NCBI GenBank assembly: GCA_023419605.1
Contig: JAEZXR010000013.1
Span: 62,001 to 126,000 of the forward strand
Length of the DNA: 64,000 bases
Source: Bacillota bacterium
GTDB taxonomy: Bacteria; Bacillota; Clostridia; Acetivibrionales; JAEZXR01
Direction of reading: 5' to 3'
Shown: one piece after another, positions 1 to 8,620 of the stretch
Layout of the letters: every line of letters begins with the position of its first letter
Numbering within the stretch: position 1 is the stretch's first letter
The notes under the pieces: model-generated
Told to the model about the DNA's origin: nothing
Database searches by the model: none
Seen by the model: the letters and a program-made list of their open reading frames with translations, nothing else
Program-made: the position numbers and the translations under genes

Positions 1-408
1 AGGAAAAACCTGGATGCTCATTTGCATATAGCAGATGCTATCAAGACCAAGGATGCGTCAAAGCTGAATGTGGAAGAAAAGGGCTATTATGACAAAATCG
101 TAGACTTCAGAGCCGGTAACAGAAAGAACTGGGGAACTGACAGGGTATTTGGTTCACCGAGCAGCTTTGAAGTAATTAATAGCTATGTACAAAACAAGAG
201 TTATATTTATGACGGCTTCTACGGTGCTCCGACACCTACCATGGTGGAAAAGAGAGCAACTCTTGAGAAGATGGAAGATGAAGTATTTACGAAAATCATT
301 ATGGGCCAATCCATCGACACCTTTGATAAATTCATTGAGGATTGGAGAAAGCTGGGTGGAGACCAGATTACGAAGGAAGTCAATGATTGGGCAGCAAGGA
401 ATAAATAA
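1..408 (+). CDS. Extracellular sugar-binding lipoprotein of an ABC importer, C-terminal part
   Basis: The reading frame is open from the first base, so the gene begins outside the window; about 135 C-terminal residues are present. The visible end (GFYGAPTPTM, then FTKIIMGQSIDTFDKFIEDW and KEVNDWAARNK) has the features of the C-terminus of LplA/YtcQ-type solute-binding proteins, in which a helix with a GGxxITxEVNxW-like ending is usual. The protein would be tethered outside the membrane and deliver an oligosaccharide to the two permeases encoded next. The order binding protein, LplB-type permease, YtcP-type permease is standard for this group, and no ATPase is encoded here, so a shared MsmX-like ATPase is likely. 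The ligand is not readable from this fragment; the downstream GH43 gene suggests a hemicellulose-derived sugar. Confidence 0.85.
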   Translation, partial: RKNLDAHLHIADAIKTKDASKLNVEEKGYYDKIVDFRAGNRKNWGTDRVFGSPSSFEVINSYVQNKSYIYDGFYGAPTPTMVEKRATLEKMEDEVFTKIIMGQSIDTFDKFIEDWRKLGGDQITKEVNDWAARNK

Positions 409-445
409 GGGAAAATTGTGAGCCTTTAGTTCAAGACATATTCAT

Positions 446-480
446 CCAGGGGGAAAGCAGAAACAGATCTTTTCCCCTGG
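446..480 (+). terminator. Hairpin between binding-protein and permease genes
   Basis: CCAGGGGGAAA pairs with TTTCCCCTGG across a short loop. There is no long T-run, so this is more likely an mRNA 3'-end stabiliser or partial terminator than a full stop. Such hairpins commonly raise the amount of binding protein relative to permeases. Confidence 0.55.
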
Positions 481-513
481 GTGTTTATGCAGCATTCAAA
501 TGGGGGACCGAAT

Positions 514-1413
514 ATGACAAGTAAAAAAAGATTACAGGAATTGCCTCTACACTTAATGATACTGCCGGGATTGATTTGTGTATTTATTTTTAGCTATATA
601 CCCATGTTTGGAATCGTAATGGCATTCCAAAAGTTTGTCCCGGCCAAGGGGATATTCAATTCCAAGTGGGTTGGGTTGGCTAATTTTGAATATATGTTGA
701 ACCTGCCCAATATTTATAGTGTTTTATTTAATACGGTATTTATCGCTGTGATGAAGATTATCGCAGGACTGATCGTTCCTATCGTGTTTGCTTTGCTGCT
801 CAATGAAGTGGGAAAGAATACCTTTAAACGAACCATACAGACCATGATTTATTTCCCTCACTTTCTCTCTTGGGTTATTCTTGGTGGAATACTCATTGAT
901 GTTCTTTCACCCTCCAGCGGGGTTGTCAATCAGTTTCTTGCTGTACTGGGAATTGAACCGATCTTTTTTCTGGGGGATGAAAAGTGGTTTCCGTTTACTC
1001 TTGTGATTACGGATGTATGGAAAAATTTCGGATATAATACAATTGTTTACTTGGCTGCACTCACGAGTATCGACCCATCTCTATATGAGGCTGCAACAAT
1101 GGATGGTGCCAACCGTTGGAAACAAACCCTCCATGTTACCATACCCGGTATTTTGCCTATCGTAACGCTGATGACGGTTTTAAGTTTGGGTAATGTGTTG
1201 AATGCAGGTTTTGAACAGATATTTAATCTCTATAGTCCGCAGGTTTACAGCTCAGGGGATATCATTGATACTTTGGTGTATAGAATTGGTTTGATAGATG
1301 CCCAATATAGTGTTGCTACCGCTATAGGATTATTTAAATCCATTATTTCCTTTGGACTTATCGTCGTATCCAATAAGCTTGCAAATAAATATGCCGGTTA
1401 CCGGGTGTTCTAA
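514..1413 (+). CDS. LplB-type sugar ABC transporter permease
   Basis: Inner-membrane permease of about 299 residues, the usual length for the LplB/YteP branch of carbohydrate importers. The N-terminus has the family pattern LPLHLMILPGLICVFIFSYI followed by PMFGIVMAFQKF. Six hydrophobic segments follow, and the cytoplasmic EAA loop is visible as YEAATMDGANRWKQTLHVTI, which docks to the ATPase. I chose ATG 514 because GGGGGA lies 6 bases upstream; GTG 481 and ATG 487 in the same frame have no good ribosome binding site and lie at the foot of the preceding hairpin. It lies 17 bases before the second permease and will form a heterodimer with it. The substrate is inferred only from neighbours. Confidence 0.9.
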   Translation: MTSKKRLQELPLHLMILPGLICVFIFSYIPMFGIVMAFQKFVPAKGIFNSKWVGLANFEYMLNLPNIYSVLFNTVFIAVMKIIAGLIVPIVFALLLNEVGKNTFKRTIQTMIYFPHFLSWVILGGILIDVLSPSSGVVNQFLAVLGIEPIFFLGDEKWFPFTLVITDVWKNFGYNTIVYLAALTSIDPSLYEAATMDGANRWKQTLHVTIPGILPIVTLMTVLSLGNVLNAGFEQIFNLYSPQVYSSGDIIDTLVYRIGLIDAQYSVATAIGLFKSIISFGLIVVSNKLANKYAGYRVF

Positions 1414-1429
1414 CAGGGAGTGAATTAAA

Positions 1430-2314
1430 ATGAAGATGAATATCTCTACCAGTAGAAAAGTTTTTCAAGTTTTTAACTATGCATTACTGAGTATTACAGC
1501 TTTTATCTGTTTACTCCCCATCATCAATGTTCTCGCTGTTTCGTTCAGCTCAAAAGCTGCTGCAGCGGCTGGCTTTGTCAAGCTGTGGCCCGTTGAATTC
1601 ACGCTGGCTTCCTATGAATATGCTCTTAGCAAACCTGAATTCCTACAGTCTTTTTTGGTTTCAATACAGAGGGTTTCATTAGGATATATTGTTAACATGT
1701 GTATGGTCATATCGGTTGCATATCCTTTATCCAAGGAAACAAGAACCTTCCGGTGGAGAAATGTGTATGCGTGGTTCTTTATCGTAACCATGCTCTTCAA
1801 TGGAGGACTGATGCCTACCTATATGACCGTAAAATCTCTTGGATTACTGGATAAGATATGGGCTCTGATTCTTCCGGGAGCTGTACCGATTTTTAACGTT
1901 ATCCTGCTGATGAATTTTTTCCGCGGTCTTCCTACAGAGATAGAAGAAGCTGCATACATGGATGGAGCAGGACATTGGACAACTTTATTCAAGATTTATT
2001 TACCGCTATCATTGCCTGCGTTAGCAACCATTACACTGTTTACATTGGTGGGACATTGGAATGGCTGGTTTGACGGCTTGATCTATATGAATTCACCAAA
2101 GAACTATCCTCTTCAAAGCTATTTAAGGACCATCGTAATTACCCTGGATACCAGTACGTTATCTTCCAGCGAGATGTTGGCAATGTCTGATATCTCCGAT
2201 CGAACATTCAAGGCTGCCCAGGTATTTTTAGCGGCATTTCCAATTTTGATGGTTTATCCGTTCCTTCAGAAATATTTCATGAAGGGCTTGGTTATGGGAA
2301 GCGTAAAAGGCTGA
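1430..2314 (+). CDS. YtcP-type sugar ABC transporter permease
   Basis: Second membrane subunit of the importer, 294 residues. It has the MalG/YtcP pattern: TM1 around residues 15-35, a periplasmic-side Ala-rich segment, and an EAA loop reading IEEAAYMDGAGHWTTLFKIY. The C-terminal stretch PNYPLQSYLRTIV and the ending FMKGLVMGSVKG are typical of the family. AGGGAG lies 9 bases upstream of ATG 1430, and the gene is tightly coupled to the first permease. A strong terminator 40 bases downstream closes this transport operon, so the following glycosidase genes are either transcribed by read-through or have their own promoter. Confidence 0.9.
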   Translation: MKMNISTSRKVFQVFNYALLSITAFICLLPIINVLAVSFSSKAAAAAGFVKLWPVEFTLASYEYALSKPEFLQSFLVSIQRVSLGYIVNMCMVISVAYPLSKETRTFRWRNVYAWFFIVTMLFNGGLMPTYMTVKSLGLLDKIWALILPGAVPIFNVILLMNFFRGLPTEIEEAAYMDGAGHWTTLFKIYLPLSLPALATITLFTLVGHWNGWFDGLIYMNSPKNYPLQSYLRTIVITLDTSTLSSSEMLAMSDISDRTFKAAQVFLAAFPILMVYPFLQKYFMKGLVMGSVKG

Positions 2315-2353
2315 TGCATTGAAAAAAGAATACTATTGTATTGTAAATAAAAG

Positions 2354-2397
2354 AAATCACGATAATTTTAAGTGGGTATTGAATTATCGTGATTTTT
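2354..2397 (+). terminator. Rho-independent terminator after the transporter genes
   Basis: A perfect 14-bp stem (AAATCACGATAATT / AATTATCGTGATTT) is followed by a T-run. It lies inside an upstream in-frame extension of the GH43 gene, which argues that the GH43 start must lie downstream of it. Confidence 0.85.
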
Positions 2398-2453
2398 CTG
2401 GCACGAAGGAAATACAAAGGGAATCCCTTTGTTTGAATATGGGAGGGAAATCA

Positions 2454-3950
2454 ATGTTGACATCAAATAGCACAGAGGAAAAGAAAACCCTTAGATGGGG
2501 AGACCTGGGTCATGGGTACTATCAAAACCCGGTTCTCAATGCGGATTATTCAGACCCTGATATCGTGAGGGTTGGTGATAATTTTTATATGGTTTGCTCG
2601 GAATTTCACTACATGGGAATACCGGTACTGCATTCCAAGGATCTTGTGAACTGGACCATTATCGGGCAGGTCTATAACCGCCTGGATATCGATCCTCAGT
2701 ATAACAGCATGGAGAAATATGCAAAAGGAAGCTGGGCACCGGCCATCCGGTATCATGAGGGGCGGTTCTATGTGTATTTCTGTACGCCGGATGAAGGACT
2801 TTATATGAGTACGGCGGAAAATCCTGCCGGCCCCTGGACACCGCTCTATGAAGTAAAACGCGTACCCGGCTGGGAAGATCCATGCCCTTTCTGGGATGAT
2901 GACGGAACTGCCTACCTGGGACACAGCATCCTGGGTGCAGGCCCCATCATTATCCATAAAATGAGTCCTGATGGAAAAACACTGCTGGATGACGGTGTTA
3001 TCGTATATATTGGGAAAATTGCCGAAGGGACGAAGATCTATAAAAGAAACGGCTATTATTATCTTGTCATTCCCGAAGGTGGAGTAGAGATCGGCTGGCA
3101 GGTTGTGCTGCGCTCCAAAAACATCTATGGTCCCTATGAACGAAGGGTAGTATTGCAGAAGGGTGCAACTGCCATCAATGGACCCCACCAGGGTGGGTTG
3201 GTAGAATTGGATTCCGGCGAATCCTGGTTTATGCATTTTCAGAGTACGGGAGTTCTAGGGAGAGTGTGCCATCTTCAACCGGTACGGTGGGTAGAGGATT
3301 GGCCGGTCATGGGCGTCTCGGGAGAGCCGGTGAGCGTCTACAGAAAGCCCGATGTAGGCCGGACTTTTCCGAAATGCCTTCCCCAGTCCTCTGATGAATT
3401 TGACGGTCCGGACCTGGGGCTTCAATGGCAGTGGAACCACAATCCGGTAGATGAAAACTGGTCATTGACGGAACGGCCGGGATATTTGCGCCTTAAGGCG
3501 ATGCCGGCATCCGATATCATGAGTGCGAGAAATACCATTACCCAGAAACTCATGGGAAGCCGGGGTGTGATTTCAACCGAAATGAGTACTGAAAACATGA
3601 TACCGGGCCAGGTGGCGGGATTAACCTACCTGTGCGGGAGAGACATAAATTGGATTGGTGTTGTCAAAGATGAAGAGGGTTGTTGGTTGAAGGCTGTTAC
3701 GGCAGGAACTGTCTACCATGGCCCGGAATTGGGGAACGGGACTGTTTGGCTGGGGAGCGAGCTGAATGTGGAGGGCTCCACGCATTTTTCCTTTAGTATG
3801 GATGGAGCCGGTTTTGTGCCCTTTGGAGAAGAATGTAAAATGGGCGGCGGCTTCTGGAAAGGGGCCAGGATCGGCCTGTTTAATTATAACTGTACCGGCA
3901 GCGGCGGATATGCTGATTTTAACTGGTTCCGGTACAAGATAGAAGCGTAG
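2454..3950 (+). CDS. GH43 family glycoside hydrolase (beta-xylosidase/arabinofuranosidase type)
   Basis: About 498 residues. The N-terminal two thirds form the five-bladed beta-propeller of GH43. Its catalytic base is the Asp in NADYSDPDIVRVGDNFYMV, the pKa-modulating Asp is in GWEDPCPFWDDDG, and the general acid Glu is in AEGTKIYKRNGYYYLV. The last roughly 190 residues (from SSDEFDGPDLGLQWQWNHNP) match the concanavalin-like C-terminal domain found in beta-xylosidases. There is no signal peptide, so the enzyme is probably cytoplasmic and cleaves imported oligosaccharides, consistent with the transporter next door. GGGAGGG is 7-8 bases before ATG 2454; an upstream start at 2319 would run through a terminator hairpin. 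Whether it releases xylose, arabinose or something else cannot be read from sequence. Confidence 0.88.
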   Translation: MLTSNSTEEKKTLRWGDLGHGYYQNPVLNADYSDPDIVRVGDNFYMVCSEFHYMGIPVLHSKDLVNWTIIGQVYNRLDIDPQYNSMEKYAKGSWAPAIRYHEGRFYVYFCTPDEGLYMSTAENPAGPWTPLYEVKRVPGWEDPCPFWDDDGTAYLGHSILGAGPIIIHKMSPDGKTLLDDGVIVYIGKIAEGTKIYKRNGYYYLVIPEGGVEIGWQVVLRSKNIYGPYERRVVLQKGATAINGPHQGGLVELDSGESWFMHFQSTGVLGRVCHLQPVRWVEDWPVMGVSGEPVSVYRKPDVGRTFPKCLPQSSDEFDGPDLGLQWQWNHNPVDENWSLTERPGYLRLKAMPASDIMSARNTITQKLMGSRGVISTEMSTENMIPGQVAGLTYLCGRDINWIGVVKDEEGCWLKAVTAGTVYHGPELGNGTVWLGSELNVEGSTHFSFSMDGAGFVPFGEECKMGGGFWKGARIGLFNYNCTGSGGYADFNWFRYKIEA

Positions 3951-3982
3951 GACGCGGATCGCGGTATAAATTGAAATCGGAT

Positions 3983-4021
3983 AAGCCTCTCTATTCCTCT
4001 GAAGAGGGATGGAGGGCTTTG
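3983..4021 (+). terminator. Probable terminator after GH43 gene
   Basis: AAGCCTCTC and GGAGGGCTTTG, with an inner TTCCTCT/AGAGGGA pairing, form an imperfect hairpin ending in a short T-run. Confidence 0.6.
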
Positions 4022-4121
4022 TTTCCGTATAAGGAAAAGAAAAGGGGCATTCGCCGAAGGAATGGGAGTGTAGCTTTAAGATCCTTGTGATATAATCAGT
4101 GATATAGTGGAGGTGCAAATG

Positions 4122-6182
4122 ATGCCTATAAATCGATTTGAACTTGTAAACCGGCACAATCCGGTGGTTAATGAAGTGGATGCCTTCTCACCTTTCTCCG
4201 TGGGAAATGGAGAATTTGCATTCAGTACCGATATAACCGGACTTCAATCTTTCCCGGAGGCCTATGCAGAAGGAATACCCCTGTGTACACAGTCCCAGTG
4301 GGGGTGGCATACGACTCCGGCTCCAAAAGGGATAGATCCTAAGGAGTATCAGTATGCGACGTATGAAACCTATGGCCGCAGCGTACCCTATGCTTCCAAC
4401 GATAAAGACCAGAAAGCTTTGTATGACTGGATGAGACAAAATCCTCACCGGCTGCACCTGGGACGCATGGGCCTTTTCATGCTTCTGGAAGACGGGAGAA
4501 AAGTGGAAATTCAAGACATTAAGGAAATTCACCAGACGCTGGACCTGTGGAATGGAGCCATACTCAGCCGCTTTTGCGTGGAAGGCGTACCTGTAAATGT
4601 AAAAACCGTGTGCCATCCGAAGAAGGATATTGTTGCAATTTCCGTAGAATCTTCGCTCATCGACACAGGCCGGCTGTTTATACAGTATGATTTCCCCTAT
4701 GGGTCTCCCGAGAAAGAGTCGGCGGACTGGAATAGTCCCTGTAGCCATAGTACGGAAATCATCCATTGGTCGGACAAACAGGTGCAATGGCTGCGCATAC
4801 TGGATGAAGACAGGTATTTCGTGAGGGCCGGTTTTTCGAAAGAAGTAGTTATAACGGAAAAACAGCGGAATTCATTTATTGCTACACCCGCAGAGCAAAC
4901 GAATGAAATTCGTATGGTTACGGGTTTTTCACCTTTGCTTCCGCGGGAAGAACTGCCTTCTTATGAAGAAGTTGCGGAAGAGTGTTCAAAATATTGGGGG
5001 AAGTTCTGGATGGAGGGTGGTGCCGTTGAACTGGCACAAAGTAAAGACCCCAGGGCTTTGGAGCTGGAAAGAAGAATTGTTTTATCCCAATACCTTACAG
5101 CAGTGCAGTGCTCCGGGACAATGCCGCCGCAAGAGACGGGACTAACCTGCAACAGTTGGTACGGAAGACCGCATTTGGAAATGCATTTTTGGCATGCGGC
5201 ACATTTCCCTTTATGGGGAAGGACGGAACTGCTGGAGAGAAGCTTGTGGTGGTATAAATCCATCCTGCCCAAAGCCCGTGCATTAGCCCAAATGCAGGGT
5301 TATGAAGGCGTACGGTGGCCGAAGATGGTGGATGCCCGGGGAAATGACTGCCCTTCCCGCATTGCTCCCCTTCTGATCTGGCAGCAGCCTCACCCGATTT
5401 TTTACGCTGAATTGTGCTATCGGGCCCACCCGGATGTAGAGACACTGGAGACTTACAGGGATATTGTTTTTAGTACCGCAGAGTTTATGGCTTCCTATGC
5501 CTATTTTAGCGAAGCGGAGGACCGGTATGTGCTGGGACCTCCGGTGATTCCGGCGCAGGAAAACCATAAAGCCGAGGAGACCCTGAATCCGACCTTCGAA
5601 CTTGAATACTGGGTTTTTGGATTGGGTATCGCACAGGAGTGGAAGCGGCGTTTAGGATTACCGGCAAACCCCAAATGGGAGGACGTTATGGTGAAAATGG
5701 CCAAACTTCCGATAGGGGAAGGTGTATACCTTGCGCATGAAAAATGCAATACAACCTTTACGGAGTTCAATGTAGACCATCCTTCCATGCTGGGAGCCCT
5801 GGGGATTTTGCCTGGCAGGCTTGCAGACAGGGAAACCATGGGGAGAACTCTCGATAGAGTTGTCAAAGACTGGCAGTGGGATGAAACCTGGGGATGGGAT
5901 TATCCCATGGTTGCCATGACAGCCGCACGTTTGGGACGGGGGGATTTAGCTGTTGATGCCTTACTAATGGATGCACCGAAGAATGTGTACCTGCCCAATG
6001 GACATAACCGGCAGGCGGATCGGAAGGATCTTCCCTTATATCTTCCCGGTAATGGAGGTTTGCTATTGGCAGTAGCTATGATGGCAGCGGGTTGGGATGG
6101 AGGACCGGAACATTCTGCTCCGGGGTTTCCGGCAGATGGAACCTGGATCGTCAAATGGGAAGGACTAAGCCCTTTGCCGTAG
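4122..6182 (+). CDS. Putative (alpha/alpha)6-barrel glycosidase, unknown specificity
   Basis: About 686 residues with no signal peptide. The N-terminal 270 residues look like a beta-sandwich (FSVGNGEFAFSTDITGLQSF). The C-terminal 400 look like a six-hairpin barrel, with short motifs reminiscent of GH65/GH95-type enzymes: YLTAVQCSGTMPPQETGL, HFWHAAHFPLWGR, GYEGVRWPKMVDARGNDCPS, LNPTFELEYWVFGL and a Trp-rich DETWGWDYPM. I do not recognise a characterised subfamily. The acidic residues in NPTFELEYW and in DWQWDETWGWDYP are candidate catalytic positions, but this is inference. Start: GGAGG at 4109-4113 places ATG 4122 at 8 bases; ATG 4119 is also possible. A TATAAT box at 4091-4096 suggests a separate promoter. 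Its neighbours suggest it acts on an imported oligosaccharide. Confidence 0.65.
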   Translation: MPINRFELVNRHNPVVNEVDAFSPFSVGNGEFAFSTDITGLQSFPEAYAEGIPLCTQSQWGWHTTPAPKGIDPKEYQYATYETYGRSVPYASNDKDQKALYDWMRQNPHRLHLGRMGLFMLLEDGRKVEIQDIKEIHQTLDLWNGAILSRFCVEGVPVNVKTVCHPKKDIVAISVESSLIDTGRLFIQYDFPYGSPEKESADWNSPCSHSTEIIHWSDKQVQWLRILDEDRYFVRAGFSKEVVITEKQRNSFIATPAEQTNEIRMVTGFSPLLPREELPSYEEVAEECSKYWGKFWMEGGAVELAQSKDPRALELERRIVLSQYLTAVQCSGTMPPQETGLTCNSWYGRPHLEMHFWHAAHFPLWGRTELLERSLWWYKSILPKARALAQMQGYEGVRWPKMVDARGNDCPSRIAPLLIWQQPHPIFYAELCYRAHPDVETLETYRDIVFSTAEFMASYAYFSEAEDRYVLGPPVIPAQENHKAEETLNPTFELEYWVFGLGIAQEWKRRLGLPANPKWEDVMVKMAKLPIGEGVYLAHEKCNTTFTEFNVDHPSMLGALGILPGRLADRETMGRTLDRVVKDWQWDETWGWDYPMVAMTAARLGRGDLAVDALLMDAPKNVYLPNGHNRQADRKDLPLYLPGNGGLLLAVAMMAAGWDGGPEHSAPGFPADGTWIVKWEGLSPLP

Positions 6183-6225
6183 AAATATAAATTGTTACAC
6201 GATTTTCCCCCCTGCTATGGGATTT

Positions 6226-6324
6226 CATGAGGGTGCGCAGTAACCGTTTTTTACGGACTATTTGCAAGGGAACTGTACACCGTGGAGCACACCCGTAGAA
6301 CTGCCTTTTCGCAGCCTCCTGTAC
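6226..6324 (+). repeat. Structured palindromic repeat, family 1, copy A (diverged)
   Basis: Homologous in layout to 26604-26711 and 62588-62697. Shared landmarks are the outer stem GAGGGTGCG / CGCAGCCTCC, an inner GCAGT / ACTGC stem, a CGTGGAGCAC segment, and the ending CGTAGAACTGCC-TTTTCGCAGCCTCCTGTA. The inner stem has a different sequence from the other copies yet still pairs. It lies about 100 bases upstream of the next gene, followed by a TATAAT-containing segment (6342-6347). Confidence 0.6.
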
Positions 6325-6425
6325 AACCTGCGGGTTTGCGTGGTATAATTCAGGAACAATATTCGTGGAGTGTTTTCCGTTGTGCAGAATGATCAGACAC
6401 CGACTAAAATAGGAGGATAGAAGCG

Positions 6426-6881
6426 ATGCAGAAATTTATCGCAGAAATTAAAAAGCATGAGAGTATCGACGGAGCCTATGTGGAGATCCCTTTTGATGTG
6501 GAGGCGGTTTTTGGCGCAAAGCGCGTGAAGGTTAAAGCGTGGTTTGATGGTGTGGAATACAGGGGTTCTATTGTAAGAATGGGTGGATGCTTTATGCTGG
6601 GTATCACTCAGGCACTGCGGAAGCAGATCGGAAAAAAGCCGGGCGACACAGTTGAAGTCGTGGTGGAGAAGGATGAGGAAGAACGCGTAATTGAATTGAC
6701 GGAGGACTTTACGGCGGCTCTGGAGCAAAATCCTGCCGTAAAAGAGTATTTCCAAAGTCTTTCCTTCACACACAAAAAGGAATATTCGCAGTGGATAGCA
6801 AGCGCGAAAAAGACTGAGACGAGAACTATACGCATTGAAAAAGCCCTACAAATGCTGGGAGAAAAGAAAAAGCTGAAATGA
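6426..6881 (+). CDS. YdeI/OmpD-associated family protein with DUF1905 domain
   Basis: Soluble protein of 151 residues. Residues 1-85 match the DUF1905 beta-barrel pattern (IPFDVEAVFGAKRVKVKAWFDGVEYRG, then GCFMLGITQALRKQIG and KPGDTVEVVVEKDEEER). Residues 90-151 match the YdeI/OmpD-associated helical tail (FTAALEQNPAVKEYFQSLSF, HKKEYSQWIASAKKTETR). The fused arrangement is common in Firmicutes. Biochemical function is not established; some bacterial relatives are linked to envelope stress. AGGAGG lies 9 bases before ATG 6426. It stands alone with its own probable promoter and terminator. Confidence 0.8.
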   Translation: MQKFIAEIKKHESIDGAYVEIPFDVEAVFGAKRVKVKAWFDGVEYRGSIVRMGGCFMLGITQALRKQIGKKPGDTVEVVVEKDEEERVIELTEDFTAALEQNPAVKEYFQSLSFTHKKEYSQWIASAKKTETRTIRIEKALQMLGEKKKLK

Positions 6882-6930
6882 CAGAAGCCGGAAGGTGCAA
6901 AGTTCAATACTTTGTTAGCCGGGTATAGAG

Positions 6931-6982
6931 GGAAGGGTCCAAGGACATGGCTGTGTGCGTTGTGTTGAGGGCCCTTTTCCTT
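6931..6982 (+). terminator. Possible terminator after the YdeI-family gene
   Basis: GGAAGGG and CCCTTTTCC flank a 30-base loop that can itself fold; T-rich 3' arm. Imperfect, so only moderately convincing. Confidence 0.4.
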
Positions 6983-7072
6983 TGGAATATTTGGAGAAAG
7001 AAAAAGGCGTAAGGGCAATGCTCCCGGCATAGACTATAAGGTATACTATGATAATGGAGTGGTAAAAAAATG

Positions 7073-7101
7073 TTGTAAAATTATGTAGAAATAGGTATAA
7101 T
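7073..7101 (+). promoter_or_regulatory. Vegetative-type promoter for nfeD-SPFH pair
   Basis: TTGTAA (7073-7078), a 17-base spacer, then TATAAT (7096-7101); about 50 bases before the NfeD start. Confidence 0.6.
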
Positions 7102-7150
7102 TGCAGTGGCATAAGATTTTGACTCATTGACAAGGAGGGTGTGGTTAACT

Positions 7151-7597
7151 ATGTTGGATGGGATACCCTATCCTGTGTTATGGTTGGGTTTGGCCGTGAT
7201 ACTGGCAGTATTTGAGGCTGTAACCGTAGGGCTGGTAACATTATGGTTTGCGATTGGAGCCATATTCGCTTTGTTTGCAGCCTTGCTGGGTCTCCCCACT
7301 ATATTCCAGATTGTTGTCTTTATCGTTTCATCAGGCATCCTTTTGTATTTCACACGACCCATCGCAAAAAAATATTTGAAGATAAGGGTTGAAAGAACGA
7401 ATGCAGACCGGGTCATCGGAGAAAAGGGTGTTGTAATTGAAGGAATCGATGGGATTCATGGGAAGGGACAGGTAAAAGTACTTGGGCAAGTCTGGTCTGC
7501 AAGATCCGTTGACGATACGGATATTGGCCAGGATGAAAAAGTGGAGGTTCTGGAGATTTCCGGTGTAAAGCTCATCGTCAGGCGACTGGAAGAATAG
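7151..7597 (+). CDS. NfeD family membrane protein
   Basis: A short NfeD of 148 residues, lacking the long protease domain of NfeD1b types. Three hydrophobic segments fill residues 8-75 (GLAVILAVFEAVTVGLVTLW, GAIFALFAALLGL, IFQIVVFIVSSGILLYF). The C-terminal domain is an OB-fold of the NfeD type (VIGEKGVVIEGIDG, GQVKVLGQVWSARS, VEVLEISGVKLIVRR). ATG 7151 is 11 bases after GGAGGG; TTG 7127 is a weaker alternative. It ends 28 bases before an SPFH/band-7 gene. NfeD and SPFH proteins are almost always paired and are thought to act together in membrane microdomain organisation or quality control. Confidence 0.88.
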   Translation: MLDGIPYPVLWLGLAVILAVFEAVTVGLVTLWFAIGAIFALFAALLGLPTIFQIVVFIVSSGILLYFTRPIAKKYLKIRVERTNADRVIGEKGVVIEGIDGIHGKGQVKVLGQVWSARSVDDTDIGQDEKVEVLEISGVKLIVRRLEE

Positions 7598-7625
7598 TTT
7601 TTACTAATAGGAGGGGGTAAAATTT

Positions 7626-8558
7626 ATGTGGATTATCATTCTATTTATTATCGCGTTAATTCTTGTAGCCGTCAATGTAAGAGTAGTACCTCAAGCGCAT
7701 GCTTATGTTATAGAGAGGCTGGGGGCATACATGACGACCTGGCATGTGGGGCTGCATGTCAAAATTCCGTTGATTGACAAAGTTGCGAAGAATGTTATCT
7801 TGAAGGAGCAGGTGGTGGATTTTGCGCCGCAGCCTGTAATTACAAAGGATAATGTAACAATGCAAATCGACACGGTCGTATATTTCCAGATTACGGATCC
7901 AAAGTTGTATACCTATGGAGTCGATCATCCCATGTCTGCCATTGAGAACCTGACGGCAACTACATTAAGAAACATCATTGGAGACCTGGAACTGGATGAA
8001 ACACTTACCTCAAGGGATACGGTAAATACCAAGATGCGGTCCATTCTGGATGAGGCTACTGATCCCTGGGGGATTAAAATTAACCGTGTAGAACTGAAGA
8101 ATATCATTCCACCCAGTGAAATTCAGGATTCCATGGAAAAGCAGATGAAAGCGGAAAGAGAACGTAGAGAAGCCATTCTGCGTGCAGAAGGGGAAAAGAA
8201 ATCTGCGGTACTGGTTGCTGAAGGGAGAAAGGAAGCTGCTATCCTGGAAGCGGAAGCTGCAAAGCAGGCAGCCATTTTAAGAGCCGAGGCCCAGAAGGAA
8301 GCTGCAATTAAGGAAGCGGAAGGACAGGCGGAGGCGATACTGAAGGTCCAGCAGGCTACGGCAGAAGGCTTGAAGATGTTGAATGCGTCCAATCCCAATA
8401 AGGCGGTTATCGCAATAAAAAGCCTGGAGGCCCTGGAGAAGGTTGCCGACGGTAAGGCAACAAAGATCATTATCCCGTCTGAAATTCAAGGACTTGCAGG
8501 ATTGGCAACGTCTTTGACCGAGCTAATGGATAAAAAGGGGTTTGAAGTAAAAGAGTAA
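7626..8558 (+). CDS. SPFH/band-7 family protein (paraslipin, QmcA-like)
   Basis: Membrane-anchored scaffold of 310 residues. One N-terminal transmembrane segment (residues 2-18) is followed by the band-7 domain (VPQAHAYVIERLGAYMTTWH, KEQVVDFAPQPVITKDNVTM, IGDLELDETLTSRD). Residues 165-255 form an Ala/Glu/Lys-rich coiled coil of AEGEKKSAVLVAEG-type repeats, then comes the paraslipin-like C-terminus. Such proteins assemble into rings in the membrane and cooperate with NfeD. AGGAGGGGG lies 7-8 bases upstream of ATG 7626. A terminator follows within 35 bases, so the operon is just these two genes. Confidence 0.92.
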   Translation: MWIIILFIIALILVAVNVRVVPQAHAYVIERLGAYMTTWHVGLHVKIPLIDKVAKNVILKEQVVDFAPQPVITKDNVTMQIDTVVYFQITDPKLYTYGVDHPMSAIENLTATTLRNIIGDLELDETLTSRDTVNTKMRSILDEATDPWGIKINRVELKNIIPPSEIQDSMEKQMKAERERREAILRAEGEKKSAVLVAEGRKEAAILEAEAAKQAAILRAEAQKEAAIKEAEGQAEAILKVQQATAEGLKMLNASNPNKAVIAIKSLEALEKVADGKATKIIIPSEIQGLAGLATSLTELMDKKGFEVKE

Positions 8559-8590
8559 AGTTTGCTGTTTACATCGATGGAAAGTACGAG

Positions 8591-8617
8591 AAAGGGAGCT
8601 GAAAAGCTCTCTTTTTT
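8591..8617 (+). terminator. Rho-independent terminator after the SPFH gene
   Basis: AAAGGGAGCT-GAAA-AGCTCTCTTTTTT: 10-bp stem with one wobble and a GNRA-like loop, then a T-run. Confidence 0.9.
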
Positions 8618-8620
8618 GAT

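Noticed and set aside
2550..3236. Long minus-strand open frame opposite the GH43 gene
   Set aside because: It is a shadow of the plus-strand gene, whose motifs are unmistakable; no protein family matches the minus frame.
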